Notes under the pieces: generated by a model | Databases searched by the model: none | What the model was told of the DNA's origin: nothing | What the model saw: only the letters and a program-made list of their open reading frames with translations | In this document: piece after piece, positions 27,593 to 35,465 of the stretch | How positions within the stretch are numbered: the stretch's first letter is position 1 | Layout of the letters: every line of letters begins with the position of its first letter | Source: Planococcus sp. ISL-110 | GTDB lineage: Bacteria; Bacillota; Bacilli; Bacillales_A; Planococcaceae | Assembly: GCF_018613575.1 (NCBI RefSeq) | Contig: NZ_JAGGPX010000007.1 | Coordinates: 1-64,000, forward strand | DNA: 64,000 nucleotides | Direction: 5' to 3' | Translations under genes and position numbers: made by a program

Positions 27593-27712
27593 ATGACGCC
27601 AATGCCACTCCAGCAGTTTATAACAATACGGCGAACTCGACTCAGTATTGATTTTTATGTAGCAAAAAAAAGATCAAAACCATTTGCAGCAGGCATTTCA
27701 CGGATAGTTTGA
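27593..27712 (+). CDS. Putative 39-residue small protein
   Basis: A very strong ribosome site, AGGAGGGGG, lies 5 nt before an ATG opening a 39-codon frame. The product begins MTPMPLQQF and is basic (RRTRLS, KKRSK). It is followed 66 nt later by a second small gene on the same strand. The support is only the ribosome site and context, with no family resemblance. Confidence 0.4.
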   Translation: MTPMPLQQFITIRRTRLSIDFYVAKKRSKPFAAGISRIV

Positions 27713-27778
27713 TACGGCTAAGCCTCAAGTTTCTTGGTCGAAATATATGCTTGAATTACTTAAAAAGGAGGGATGACT

Positions 27779-27949
27779 ATGGAAATCGGTTTATACCTGC
27801 TGCTGGCCATCATCGGCAGCGGCTTCCTTCTTCTGGTCGGCTTTGACATCTACCGGAAATCGCAGATCAAACTGGCTGAAATCCACTTGCAGCGCGACAA
27901 GCTGGCTTTAGAGCAAAAACAATTGGAGCTGCGCGGGAAAAGCATGTGA
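27779..27949 (+). CDS. Small single-helix membrane protein (56 residues)
   Basis: The product has one N-terminal membrane helix (about residues 4-22, LYLLLAIIGSGFLLLVGF) followed by a charged amphipathic helix (AEIHLQRDKLALEQKQ), a plan like small cell-division or stress membrane proteins. AAAAAGGAGGG lies 6 nt before the ATG; another in-frame ATG at 27773 is too close to that site. A strong terminator follows at 27971. It is divergent from the membrane gene at 26989. The role is unknown. Confidence 0.65.
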   Translation: MEIGLYLLLAIIGSGFLLLVGFDIYRKSQIKLAEIHLQRDKLALEQKQLELRGKSM

Positions 27950-27970
27950 CAACTTTACATAGTAGAATAC

Positions 27971-28012
27971 AAAAAACACGCTTCAGGCATTGACTGCCTG
28001 AAGCGTGTTTTT
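27971..28012. terminator. Strong bidirectional terminator
   Basis: A 19-bp perfect stem with a 5-nt loop is flanked by A-run and T-run; it serves the small membrane gene and the convergent minus-strand gene ending at 28093. Confidence 0.9.
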
Positions 28013-28092
28013 TCTTTCATTCTCGCGACACTGCTTTGCGCCCAGAACGTTCTCTTGCAAATAAAACCATCCATTCCGCAAGCAACGCCCAC

Positions 28093-28581
28093 TTACCCTC
28101 GAAGTTTCCCCGTTTTTATTAACCAAAAGATGCATCCTATCATAAGAAGGACGCCGGTTCCGAGAAAGATTCTGGAAAACAGCTCGAGTCCGTCGGTCGG
28201 CGAAGCCATCAACGCCCCGCTGAGGACCAGCAGCGCAATCGCGAAAACCAGCAGAAAAACGCTCAATGCAGTCTTTCTCCCGTTGAACGCCCAGAAAGAC
28301 AGCTGCAGAAACAGGATCATGCCGGAAATGAACATGATGATGGGAAACAATGGCTCGAATTTTGCCGCGTAGACCAGGTAGTCGATGGTCAGGATATCAT
28401 CCGCCGAAGTGACCCTCCCGTTCAGCCAATTGGTAAAGACCGCGGAATAAGGCCACTCCCAGGACACATCGTCGAGCTGGCTGCCTTCGTACAAGCTGAA
28501 GAAGGTTGCGATTGCGAAAAAGATCAAGGCGCCGAAAAACAGGATGGCTTGCTTGGATTTTTTGTCTGTTCCACTATGCAT
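28093..28581 (-). CDS. DUF4306-like membrane protein (YjdJ family)
   Basis: The 162-residue protein has four membrane helices. The first is followed by YEGSQLDDVSWEW and YSAVFTNW, the sort of extracellular loop I associate with DUF4306/YjdJ-type proteins. AAAGGAG lies 8 nt before the ATG. It is monocistronic between terminators and the CNNM genes. Function is unknown; the family name is moderately sure. Confidence 0.6.
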   Translation of the reverse strand: MHSGTDKKSKQAILFFGALIFFAIATFFSLYEGSQLDDVSWEWPYSAVFTNWLNGRVTSADDILTIDYLVYAAKFEPLFPIIMFISGMILFLQLSFWAFNGRKTALSVFLLVFAIALLVLSGALMASPTDGLELFSRIFLGTGVLLMIGCIFWLIKTGKLRG

Positions 28582-28689
28582 ACAAGTGCTCCTTTACAAA
28601 GATTCTTTTGCCTCTACTATATCAATAATTTTCCATATAAAGCAAAAAAAGAAGAAAAACCCAGAGGCTTTTCTTCTTCTTTATTCCAT

Positions 28690-29745
28690 TCAGGTCGGTT
28701 CTGCTTCAAACGAGTCGTCGCTGATTTCGCCGACGATTTCTTCCAAAATGTCTTCCATCGTCACAAGCCCTGACATGACACCGTCTTTCGTGGTGATGAT
28801 TGCCATATGCGTGCGGCTTTGCTGCATTTTAGTCAATACGGTCTGGATGGGTGTGGTTTCCGGAAAGCGTGGCATCTCATGGATGAACGATTCCGGATTT
28901 TGTGTGCGGCCTGCCGCCATGCTCGTCAACAGTTCTTTCGTGTTGATAAATCCGATCAGCTGGCTTTTATCGCCATGTTGGGCTACTGGGAAACGGGTAT
29001 ATTCGTGTTTGTCCAATACCTTAAAAAGTTCTGAACGGGTCAGGCGGCTGTCGACTGAGACGATTTCCGCTTTTGGAATCATGATGTTCCGGACAATGCG
29101 GTCGTCAAACGCGAAAATATTTTTCAAGTAGGTCAACTCGGTTTGGTTGATTTCACCGCTTTGGAAGCTTTTCGCCATAATCAGCTTTAATTCTTCCTCG
29201 GAGTGGGCTACTTCGTGGCCGGCTGGCTTTACTTTGAATAAACGCAGGAGCTGGCGTGCCGAACCATTCATCACCCAGATGAACGGATTCATGATTTTAC
29301 CGAACCAGTAAAGCGGCGGTGCGAGCAGGAGTGTCATTTTCTCGGCATATTGAATCGCCAATGTTTTTGGCGCCAATTCCCCGATGACCACGTGCAGGAA
29401 CGTCACGACACTAAGTGCGATTGCGTAGGACAGGAACGTCGACACCGCAGGCGAAACTTCAAAGGTTTCAAACAGCGGGTGCAGCATGCGTTCGACTGTC
29501 GGTTCCCCTAATGCACCAAGGGCCAGGGCGGTGACAGTAATACCCAATTGGCAGGCGGACAGGTAATAATCAAGATTATTGGCCACTTCTTTGGCACGTA
29601 CAGCTTTCTTGTTGCCTTCTGAAATCAGTTGGTCGATTCTCGACATCCTTACCTTCAAGATGGCGAATTCAGCACCGACGAAAAATGCGGTACCGATAAT
29701 CAGCAACGCCACGAGTATTAAGTTGATCACTATTTGTCCATCCAA
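28690..29745 (-). CDS. CNNM/CorC-type transporter lacking the C-terminal CorC_HlyC domain
   Basis: The 351-residue protein has an N-terminal CNNM (DUF21) membrane domain of about 190 residues with FFVGAEFAILKVR and [10 protein letters not shown], and a CBS pair (about 205-335). It ends at [19 protein letters not shown], exactly where the CorC_HlyC domain would begin in its full-length paralogue upstream. Relatives such as MpfA (YhdP) export magnesium in Bacillus subtilis. The start is TTG at 29745, with the ribosome site GGAGGTG far upstream beyond a hairpin, as in the paralogue. It is the second of two tandem paralogues behind a MerR gene. Sequence identity to the neighbour is high over the shared part. 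Confidence 0.9.
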   Translation of the reverse strand: MDGQIVINLILVALLIIGTAFFVGAEFAILKVRMSRIDQLISEGNKKAVRAKEVANNLDYYLSACQLGITVTALALGALGEPTVERMLHPLFETFEVSPAVSTFLSYAIALSVVTFLHVVIGELAPKTLAIQYAEKMTLLLAPPLYWFGKIMNPFIWVMNGSARQLLRLFKVKPAGHEVAHSEEELKLIMAKSFQSGEINQTELTYLKNIFAFDDRIVRNIMIPKAEIVSVDSRLTRSELFKVLDKHEYTRFPVAQHGDKSQLIGFINTKELLTSMAAGRTQNPESFIHEMPRFPETTPIQTVLTKMQQSRTHMAIITTKDGVMSGLVTMEDILEEIVGEISDDSFEAEPT

Positions 29746-29751
29746 TTCGTC

Positions 29752-29777
29752 TCCCTCAAAACGAGGGATTCACCTCC
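29752..29777 (-). promoter_or_regulatory. Ribosome site, hairpin and TTG start of the second CNNM gene
   Basis: On the minus strand GGAGGTG (29777-29771) is followed by GAA-like spacing, a 6-bp hairpin TCCCTC/GAGGGA (29768-29752) and six bases before the TTG start. If the hairpin forms, the effective spacing becomes normal. The same layout occurs before the first CNNM gene. Confidence 0.6.
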
Positions 29778-29851
29778 ATTAAATTTATAAGTTGAACTGC
29801 GGAGAATCGTCTCCACTAAATGAATTAACTCAACTTACCCACTGCACTCTT

Positions 29852-31159
29852 TCATTTTTTCGAATGTTTATGGAACATCACTTGCTTGATTTGCTGGTTG
29901 TCCATCTCTACGACCGTCCACAAAATATTATCTTCCGTGAAGGTTGCTCCGGTCGCTACTTCTCCCGGACTCTTGTAATGGATCCAACCGCCGATGGTAT
30001 CGATGTCTTCGCTTTCATCAAATGTTAAGCCAAAGCGATCCTCGAGATCCTTCAGCAGCACGCGGCCATTGACCAAGTATTGATTGTCAGCGACTTTGCT
30101 GATGTCGGCAACTTCGTCGGCATCAAACTCATCGCGGATTTCGCCAACGATTTCTTCTAAAATATCTTCCATTGTGATCATACCGGCAGTTCCGCCGTAT
30201 TCGTCCGCCACAAGGGCAATATGGACGCGGGCATTTTGCATGCGCAATAAAGCATCCTGCAGGCCAGTTTGTTCAAAAATGGTCGGCAGTTCCATGACAA
30301 AGCCCTCGAGCTGCCATTCGCGTCCAGCAACAATATGCGGAAGCATTTTTTTCGCACTGACAAAGCCGAGAACACGGTCTTTGTCGCCATTTTCTGTCAC
30401 GGGATAACGCGTATAGTTGTTTTCATCCAGAATCTCGATGATCTCTTCCAGCGGCATATCTTTGTCCAGTGTGACCAGTTCAGTACGCGGCACCATGATG
30501 TCTTTGGCCACGCTCTCATCGAATGAAAAAACATTTTCCATATAAGAAAGTTCAGTTTCATTGATGGCTCCGCCTTCAAAGCTCTGCGCCATGACGATTT
30601 TCAGTTCTTCTTCCGAATAGGCCGATTCGTGCCCAGCCGGCTGAACGCCGAAAATTTTCAGCAGAACGCGGGCAGCTCCGTTCAACGACCAGATAAATGG
30701 CTTCATGACTTTACCGAACCAGTAGAGCGGTGGTGCCAAGAGCAAGGACATCTTTTCCGCAAACTGAATGGCCAATGTCTTAGGTGCCATTTCGCCGACA
30801 ACAACGTGAAGGTAGGTCACCAGCAGGAACGCAATGGCGTAGGAAGCAGTCGATGCTACAGCATCTGAAACTGCGAAAAATTCAAAAATCGGATACATCA
30901 AACGCTCGACTGTCGGTTTCCCGAGTGCTCCGAGCCCAAGCGCTGTTACAGTAATACCGAGCTGGCAGGCAGACAAGTAATAATCCAGGTCGACTGCCAC
31001 TTTTTTTGCAGTGACTGCCTTTTTATTGCCTTCTGCAATCAATTGGTCGAGCCGTGACATGCGGATTTTAACGACCGCAAACTCCGAGCCGACGAAAAAC
31101 GCCGTCAAGGCAATCAATACTACTAATAACACTAAATTCAATAAGGTAACTATATCCAC
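29852..31159 (-). CDS. CNNM/CorC-type magnesium/cobalt efflux protein, full length
   Basis: The 435-residue protein has the complete plan: CNNM membrane domain (about 1-190), CBS pair (about 205-335) and C-terminal CorC_HlyC domain (about 350-430, [13 protein letters not shown] and DTIGGWI). [11 protein letters not shown] is the conserved CNNM motif. Such proteins export Mg2+ or Co2+; in Bacillus subtilis the relative yhdP (mpfA) also lies next to a MerR-type gene (yhdQ), which supports the role. The start is GTG at 31159 with the same ribosome site-hairpin-start layout as the paralogue. It follows the MerR gene by 38 nt. Confidence 0.92.
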   Translation of the reverse strand: MDIVTLLNLVLLVVLIALTAFFVGSEFAVVKIRMSRLDQLIAEGNKKAVTAKKVAVDLDYYLSACQLGITVTALGLGALGKPTVERLMYPIFEFFAVSDAVASTASYAIAFLLVTYLHVVVGEMAPKTLAIQFAEKMSLLLAPPLYWFGKVMKPFIWSLNGAARVLLKIFGVQPAGHESAYSEEELKIVMAQSFEGGAINETELSYMENVFSFDESVAKDIMVPRTELVTLDKDMPLEEIIEILDENNYTRYPVTENGDKDRVLGFVSAKKMLPHIVAGREWQLEGFVMELPTIFEQTGLQDALLRMQNARVHIALVADEYGGTAGMITMEDILEEIVGEIRDEFDADEVADISKVADNQYLVNGRVLLKDLEDRFGLTFDESEDIDTIGGWIHYKSPGEVATGATFTEDNILWTVVEMDNQQIKQVMFHKHSKK

Positions 31160-31165
31160 GTGTCT

Positions 31166-31189
31166 TCCCTAAAAAAGGGATTCACCTCC
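31166..31189 (-). promoter_or_regulatory. Ribosome site, hairpin and GTG start of the first CNNM gene
   Basis: GGAGGTG (31189-31183) is followed by a 5-bp hairpin TCCCT/AGGGA with a T-rich loop (31180-31166), then six bases to the GTG start. It mirrors the element at 29752-29777 in order, spacing and in using a non-ATG start. Confidence 0.6.
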
Positions 31190-31197
31190 AAAGTTGG

Positions 31198-31584
31198 TTA
31201 CAACAAAGCGATCAAGGCGGTAATTGCTGCCAATTGGTGCTCAAGCGCTTTGCTGACATGCGTCTTCACCGTGCTGGGCGCATCTTTCAATTGCTCTTCC
31301 AGGCTTGTGATTTTTCGTTGCAGGCATTCGAATTCTTCGTAAACTTCCTCTACCAGCTGCTCCGTTTCCGTATTTTCAGGCGCCTCGAGGATTTTTTTGA
31401 TTTCCAGAATCGACAGCCGCTGTTTTTTCAGCAGCTGAATGCGTTCGAGCGTCTGCAGGGCAGAAGCTGGATAAAGCCGGTAGTTTGAATCAGAACGTTC
31501 ACTGTGCAGCAATCCGGATACCGTGTAATAATCGATGGTTCTCGTTGATACCCCGCTCATTTTTGCAATTTCACCAATCTTCAT
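31198..31584 (-). CDS. MerR-family transcriptional regulator
   Basis: The 128-residue protein opens with a MerR winged helix (MKIGEIAKMSGVSTRTIDYY, then YRLY) and continues into a dimerisation coiled coil (about 75-115). There is no Cys pair typical of metal sensors of this family. The frame opens at 31629, but the ATG at 31584 is the family start and has GGAAGGA before it. It is the first gene of a unit with two CNNM transporters. A role in controlling those genes in response to ion or membrane stress is inferred from position. Confidence 0.88.
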   Translation of the reverse strand: MKIGEIAKMSGVSTRTIDYYTVSGLLHSERSDSNYRLYPASALQTLERIQLLKKQRLSILEIKKILEAPENTETEQLVEEVYEEFECLQRKITSLEEQLKDAPSTVKTHVSKALEHQLAAITALIALL

Positions 31585-31999
31585 TAAGTCCTTCCCAATG
31601 CAGACGCCTCCCTTTTTTATTCTTTTCAACTACCAAAACCATACTGGCTGCTGAAATCCGATTGGATCCACTGCTGTATGCAACTTCTCTTTGTAATAAG
31701 AAATAATAGCACAATCTGACAAAAAGTATACAGTAAAACGTGCTGCTTTTACTGGAAATAATTCCTTGTTGAAAAAGCGACATCATTCCGTCAATTTTCC
31801 GTTGCGCACGTTTCTTTTCCTTCTATATTAATGAACGTCTATCAACCGGGATTCTTCAGTTTCCCGGACTGACTGCCGGCCAAACGGCTATATCCCTATT
31901 ACAGCAATTTCTTGCTGGCATCTTGTCCACAGCCACAGGGCTTATCCGTAAAATGGATTTTCGCGTTCGGCAAATAGATTGGAAAAGGAGATGGCGTTT
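31585..31999. other. Divergent intergenic region
   Basis: This 415-nt gap lies between the MerR gene and the plus-strand gene at 32000. AT-rich DNA at 31690-31790 probably holds the MerR promoter (a TATTAT at about 31709-31714 on the minus strand), but no certain hexamers or operator dyad could be fixed. No small gene with a ribosome site is seen. Confidence 0.35.
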
Positions 32000-32344
32000 T
32001 TGGAATATCAGCTGACTTTGCGCTTAGCCAATAACAACAAGGGATATTCCTGGCTGTTCGAAAGCCCGGAGGATACAATACCGCTGTTTGATGATGTAAT
32101 AGAAAGATTCAGGCATTACGAAGCGGATGACATGGAGACTTTTATCCTTGAGAAAAAGAAAGAAATCGAAGAGACAGGTTCCAGCCAAGCGGTACAAATC
32201 GATGTGACAAAAGTCGAGCCACGCGTGGTCATCCGGTCGGCTTCGTATAAGGAAATGTGGTACGAAGGCAAGTATTTCGACGATATCCTGGAGATCCTGA
32301 ACGACAAATTGGGCCCGCCTGAGAATGATCAGTTTGAAACGTAA
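32000..32344 (+). CDS. Hypothetical acidic protein (114 residues)
   Basis: The product begins MEYQLTLRLANNNKGYSW and contains two mixed alpha/beta halves with no signal or membrane helix. The TTG at 32000 is chosen because AAAGGAG lies 9 nt before it; an in-frame TTG at 31979 and ATG at 31991 are respectively before and inside that site. A small hairpin with a T-run follows. The family is not recognised. Confidence 0.6.
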   Translation: MEYQLTLRLANNNKGYSWLFESPEDTIPLFDDVIERFRHYEADDMETFILEKKKEIEETGSSQAVQIDVTKVEPRVVIRSASYKEMWYEGKYFDDILEILNDKLGPPENDQFET

Positions 32345-32373
32345 GCACTCTTTGAGGGTGCTTGCTTTTTTTG
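32343..32373 (+). terminator. Terminator after the hypothetical gene
   Basis: AAGCAC and GTGCTT form a short stem around TCTTTGAGG, directly after the stop codon, followed by GCTTTTTTT. Confidence 0.65.
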
Positions 32374-32410
32374 TGGGGCGATTGATAGGTTTGTTTAGAA
32401 CAAGAAGATC

Positions 32411-32490
32411 TTCGGGGAAAAGGTGGAATCCGGGTTGAAATCGTGAACACCCGGGTTGAAACACCGAACACCCGGGTAAACGCCAAAACC
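32411..32490. repeat. Short 21-nt periodic array (locus C)
   Basis: CCGGGT occurs at 32430, 32451 and 32472, exactly 21 nt apart, in the setting GAACACCCGGGTTGAAA, with weaker echoes on both sides. It lies just downstream (minus strand) of the penicillin-binding-protein-like gene. The spacing equals that of the larger arrays at 34.7 and 55.9 kb, but the motif differs. Confidence 0.6.
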
Positions 32491-32539
32491 AACACCACCC
32501 GATCCTCCACAAAAAAGAGCCAGGCAACATCTGCCTGGC

Positions 32540-34543
32540 TCACTCCTCCTCCCGCGCCGAGAGGGCCTGCTCGACCATCCCTTCCACCTGTTCCTCCCCT
32601 TCAACCATCATCGCAACAATCAAATCCGGATTCATTAGGCTGTAGCCGACAAACCAGCCGTTTTGCTCGCCTCTTTCACGAGAGGTTCCGCTCGTGCCGG
32701 CGAGTTCTGTGCCCAGCTCTTTGCCAGCATTGCTTAAGCTGATTTTCAGCAACTCAGCGTTCTCGGCGTCGATCAGGTTTTCATTCCATACTTGCTGATC
32801 TTCGTCGTCGAGAAGCAGCGTCGGCTTGTAAAGCTTGCCATTAGTCAAAATGGGGCTGTACAGGGACGCCATGTGCAGGATATTGACCTGCATCTGCCCC
32901 TGGCCGGAAGCCGTGCCGGCAAGCTGGCCTTCGGAGCCGAACGTGCCGTCCTGCGAAATGCGCGATGGCGTCAGTTCGATTGGAAAAGCGATTTCTTCGC
33001 CAAAACCAAAGTTTTCCAGGCCAATCCGGAAATCGTCGTTCGGCATATTGAGCGCCTGTTGGGCAAAGTAAATCGAGTCGGAATAAATTAGCGCTTTGTC
33101 CAAATCAATCGGATTTGACACGTCATCGCGTGGCCGGGTGATTCGGTAATCGCCCCAGGAGCGGTAGCGCTGCCACGACTTGCCGGTGATGTCCAAGGCT
33201 TCAGCCGGATTGAGCGTCCCGCTTTCCAATCCGATGGCCGCAGTGACCGGCTGCATCACCGTGCCCGGTGCATAAATGGCTGCAAAGCGGTTGAAGAACG
33301 GCTGCAGCGGATCGTTGGTGAGCTCCTGGAAGCGGCTGTTGGTGATGTTCGGTATAAATTCATTGGGATCAAAGCCAGGCGAGCTGACCAGTGCCAAGGT
33401 TTCACCGGTATCCGGATCGATGGCGGCACTGGTTCCCGCCTGTTCGCCCATTGCGCCGTACAGGGACTGCTGCAGTTCAGCATCAATGGTCAGCGCCACC
33501 GTTTCACCTGGCAGGGGTTCATTGTCCACGGATGTGATGATGGCATTTTCCTGCTGCTTTTTCAGAATGATGCGCCCGCCTGCTTTCCCGCGGAGCCGCT
33601 CCTGCAAAATTTCTTCCAATCCCTGCCGGCCGACCATTGTTTCCGTCGAATAGCCCTGGCCGCTCCACGCGTCCAGCTGCTCTGCAGTAATCGGACCCAT
33701 ATAACCGCTGATATGTGACAGCGCTCGTCCATACGGATAATTGCGCATTGCCACTTCTTCATGCGTCGTGCCGCGGATCGTGAACAGCTCGTCCAGCGTG
33801 GCTTGGTCTGCCTTGATCTGCGCAATCGGCACGAGGTAATGCGGCTCTACCCATGACTGATTGAGTTTGTCGTCAACAGCCTGCTCACTCATGCCCAGCA
33901 ACTCTGCCAGCTGCTGCTTTTTGGAAAGGTCGAAGTTTTCCGGAATGACACGGACTTCGTAACCGGTGCTGTTGGAAGCAATCGCGCTGCCGTTGCGATC
34001 GACGATTTCCCCGCGCGGCCCTTGAGTTACATCAGTCGACACCTGATCGCCCGCCTCCAGATTCGGCACAATAAAAGACGGATCCCATTCAACAAACCAG
34101 TCTTCCACTTCTCCGTGCGATTCATACAGCAGCGTCAACGTCTTTTCAAATTCCACCGGACCGATGATGGTATCAAACGCCACTTGAATCGGAAAATCCG
34201 CCGGCTGTTCTTGACTCCATTCCGCGTCTTCTGCAGGTTCCGTATAGGTGACCTCCAGATTGTCGATTCCCAGCTGCTCGTGGAGCTCCTGCTGCCAGGT
34301 GACAAAACTCGCCTCCCCGTAAACGGATTGTGTGCCCTGGTTCAAATAATTGGTATGCAATCCTGAAAAGTCGCCGCTCTTCCACAGCTCAATAAATTCC
34401 GCAACCCGTTCTTCCGGCGACTCGACGGCCTCGGCTGTTTCTTCCATCGGCTGCTCGGGTGCCGGCTCCGCGTCTTCCGCCTGGCACGCTGCCAATACGA
34501 GAATCAACAAAAAGAAGATTGCTGGTAATATTCTTTTTCCCAT
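32540..34543 (-). CDS. MecA/PbpC-type penicillin-binding protein homologue lacking catalytic motifs
   Basis: The 667-residue lipoprotein (signal ending VLAAC) has the layout of class B3 penicillin-binding proteins: MecA_N NTF2-like domain (about 45-160), dimerisation domain (about 170-330) and transpeptidase domain (about 350-660). All three active-site motifs are altered. Where relatives have SxxK after APG, this has TVMQ at 428-431; the SxN motif is SDS at 488-490; and KTG is TSG at 617-619. Flanking residues (FAAIYAPG, NGWFVGYSL) are well conserved, so the reading frame and alignment are secure. It is therefore unlikely to acylate beta-lactams or cross-link peptidoglycan and may act as a structural or sensory protein. 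The ATG at 34543 has GGAGGT 6 nt before it. Confidence 0.88.
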   Translation of the reverse strand: MGKRILPAIFFLLILVLAACQAEDAEPAPEQPMEETAEAVESPEERVAEFIELWKSGDFSGLHTNYLNQGTQSVYGEASFVTWQQELHEQLGIDNLEVTYTEPAEDAEWSQEQPADFPIQVAFDTIIGPVEFEKTLTLLYESHGEVEDWFVEWDPSFIVPNLEAGDQVSTDVTQGPRGEIVDRNGSAIASNSTGYEVRVIPENFDLSKKQQLAELLGMSEQAVDDKLNQSWVEPHYLVPIAQIKADQATLDELFTIRGTTHEEVAMRNYPYGRALSHISGYMGPITAEQLDAWSGQGYSTETMVGRQGLEEILQERLRGKAGGRIILKKQQENAIITSVDNEPLPGETVALTIDAELQQSLYGAMGEQAGTSAAIDPDTGETLALVSSPGFDPNEFIPNITNSRFQELTNDPLQPFFNRFAAIYAPGTVMQPVTAAIGLESGTLNPAEALDITGKSWQRYRSWGDYRITRPRDDVSNPIDLDKALIYSDSIYFAQQALNMPNDDFRIGLENFGFGEEIAFPIELTPSRISQDGTFGSEGQLAGTASGQGQMQVNILHMASLYSPILTNGKLYKPTLLLDDEDQQVWNENLIDAENAELLKISLSNAGKELGTELAGTSGTSRERGEQNGWFVGYSLMNPDLIVAMMVEGEEQVEGMVEQALSAREEE

Positions 34544-35082
34544 CAAATGACCTCCGCTCTTTTCCTTTCTCCTATTATCGCTTTATTGGCAAAGAATATA
34601 AAGACTGAATTTTCTGCATTAGTTAAATCGCGTAGAATAAGGGTGGGGGGAGTGGAAAGCTTCAGGTAGAGAACGATAAGTTTCAGGTAGAAATGTGATA
34701 GCTGTTTGTAGAAACCCCAAACTCTCAGCTAGCCCCGCACATTTCCGGTTGAGCGGTGAAACCTTCATGTAGAAAACGATAAGTTTCAGGTAGAAACGCG
34801 ATAGCTGCTTGTAGAAACCCCAAACTCTCAGCTAGCCTCGCACATTTCCGGTTGACTGGTGAAAGCTTCAGGTAGAGAACGATTAGTTTCATCTAGAAAC
34901 GCAAATGATGCTTGTAGAAACCCCAAACTCTCAGCTAGCCTCGCACATTTCCGGTTGAGTGGTGAAACCTTCATGTAGAAAACGATAAGTTTCATGTAGA
35001 AACACAAAAGATGCTTGTAGAACCCCCAAAATTTTCTGCAAAAAAAAATAGCCAGGCGACGTTCACCTAACTAACTCATGGA
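34544..35082. other. Long intergenic region dominated by a periodic array
   Basis: The 539-nt gap lies upstream of the PBP-like gene and downstream of a small minus-strand gene. It contains about 60 nt of AT-rich promoter-like DNA next to the PBP-like gene (34550-34640) and then the periodic array at 34661-35030. No gene is supported. Confidence 0.6.
34661..35030 (+). repeat. Periodic array, locus A: 18 motifs at 20.65-nt mean spacing
   Basis: A motif like TTCAGGTAGAAA or TTCATGTAGAAA recurs with the GTAGA core at 34666, 34687, 34708, 34728, 34748, 34769, 34790, 34811, 34831, 34851, 34872, 34893, 34914, 34934, 34954, 34975, 34996 and 35017. Every fourth and fifth copy is degenerate (CTCAGCTAGC, TTCCGGTTGA). 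Five motifs make a 103-bp higher-order unit repeated about 3.6 times with few differences. The steps are 20 or 21 nt, so no reading frame is kept through the array. Confidence 0.85.
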
Positions 35083-35256
35083 TTATTTTTTGGTTTTTTC
35101 TTTGATTTTATTGGCAACGTCGTCTTTCATGACCATCGCTTTATCCTTATAGGTCGTTGCTTTTTCTTTGTAGTCGTCTTTGTTTTCTTCCCAGTGCGTT
35201 TTGCCTTTTTCGATCGACTTGTCTTTTAATTGGTTCAGTTTGTCTAGAAATGCCAT
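35083..35256 (-). CDS. Small charged helical protein
   Basis: The 57-residue product is almost entirely Lys, Glu and Asp with predicted helix throughout (MAFLDKLNQLKDKSIEKG at the start). The ATG at 35256 has GGAAGGA 8 nt before it; the frame could open 9 nt earlier. It resembles the many small CsbD/YtxH-like soluble stress proteins in amino-acid use, without a clear family match. No function can be assigned. Confidence 0.55.
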   Translation of the reverse strand: MAFLDKLNQLKDKSIEKGKTHWEENKDDYKEKATTYKDKAMVMKDDVANKIKEKTKK

Positions 35257-35465
35257 CTGAATCATCCTTCCGTTCTTCCCGCCGCCAAAACGGTCAGGTA
35301 AACTCCTTTAAGCATACCGTGTTTTTGCCGTAATGTCTAAAAATAGACCATATGGACGACTCTTCAGGTTGGAATAAAAATAAAACCTGGTTCGAAAAAT
35401 GGCGTATACTTTATATACATAATTTGAACTGATGCTCTTCTAAAGCAAAAATAAGGCGGTGCTCC

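Noticed and set aside
31571-31786. 71-codon minus-strand frame upstream of the MerR gene
   Set aside because: No ribosome site; it overlaps the MerR start and its likely promoter region.
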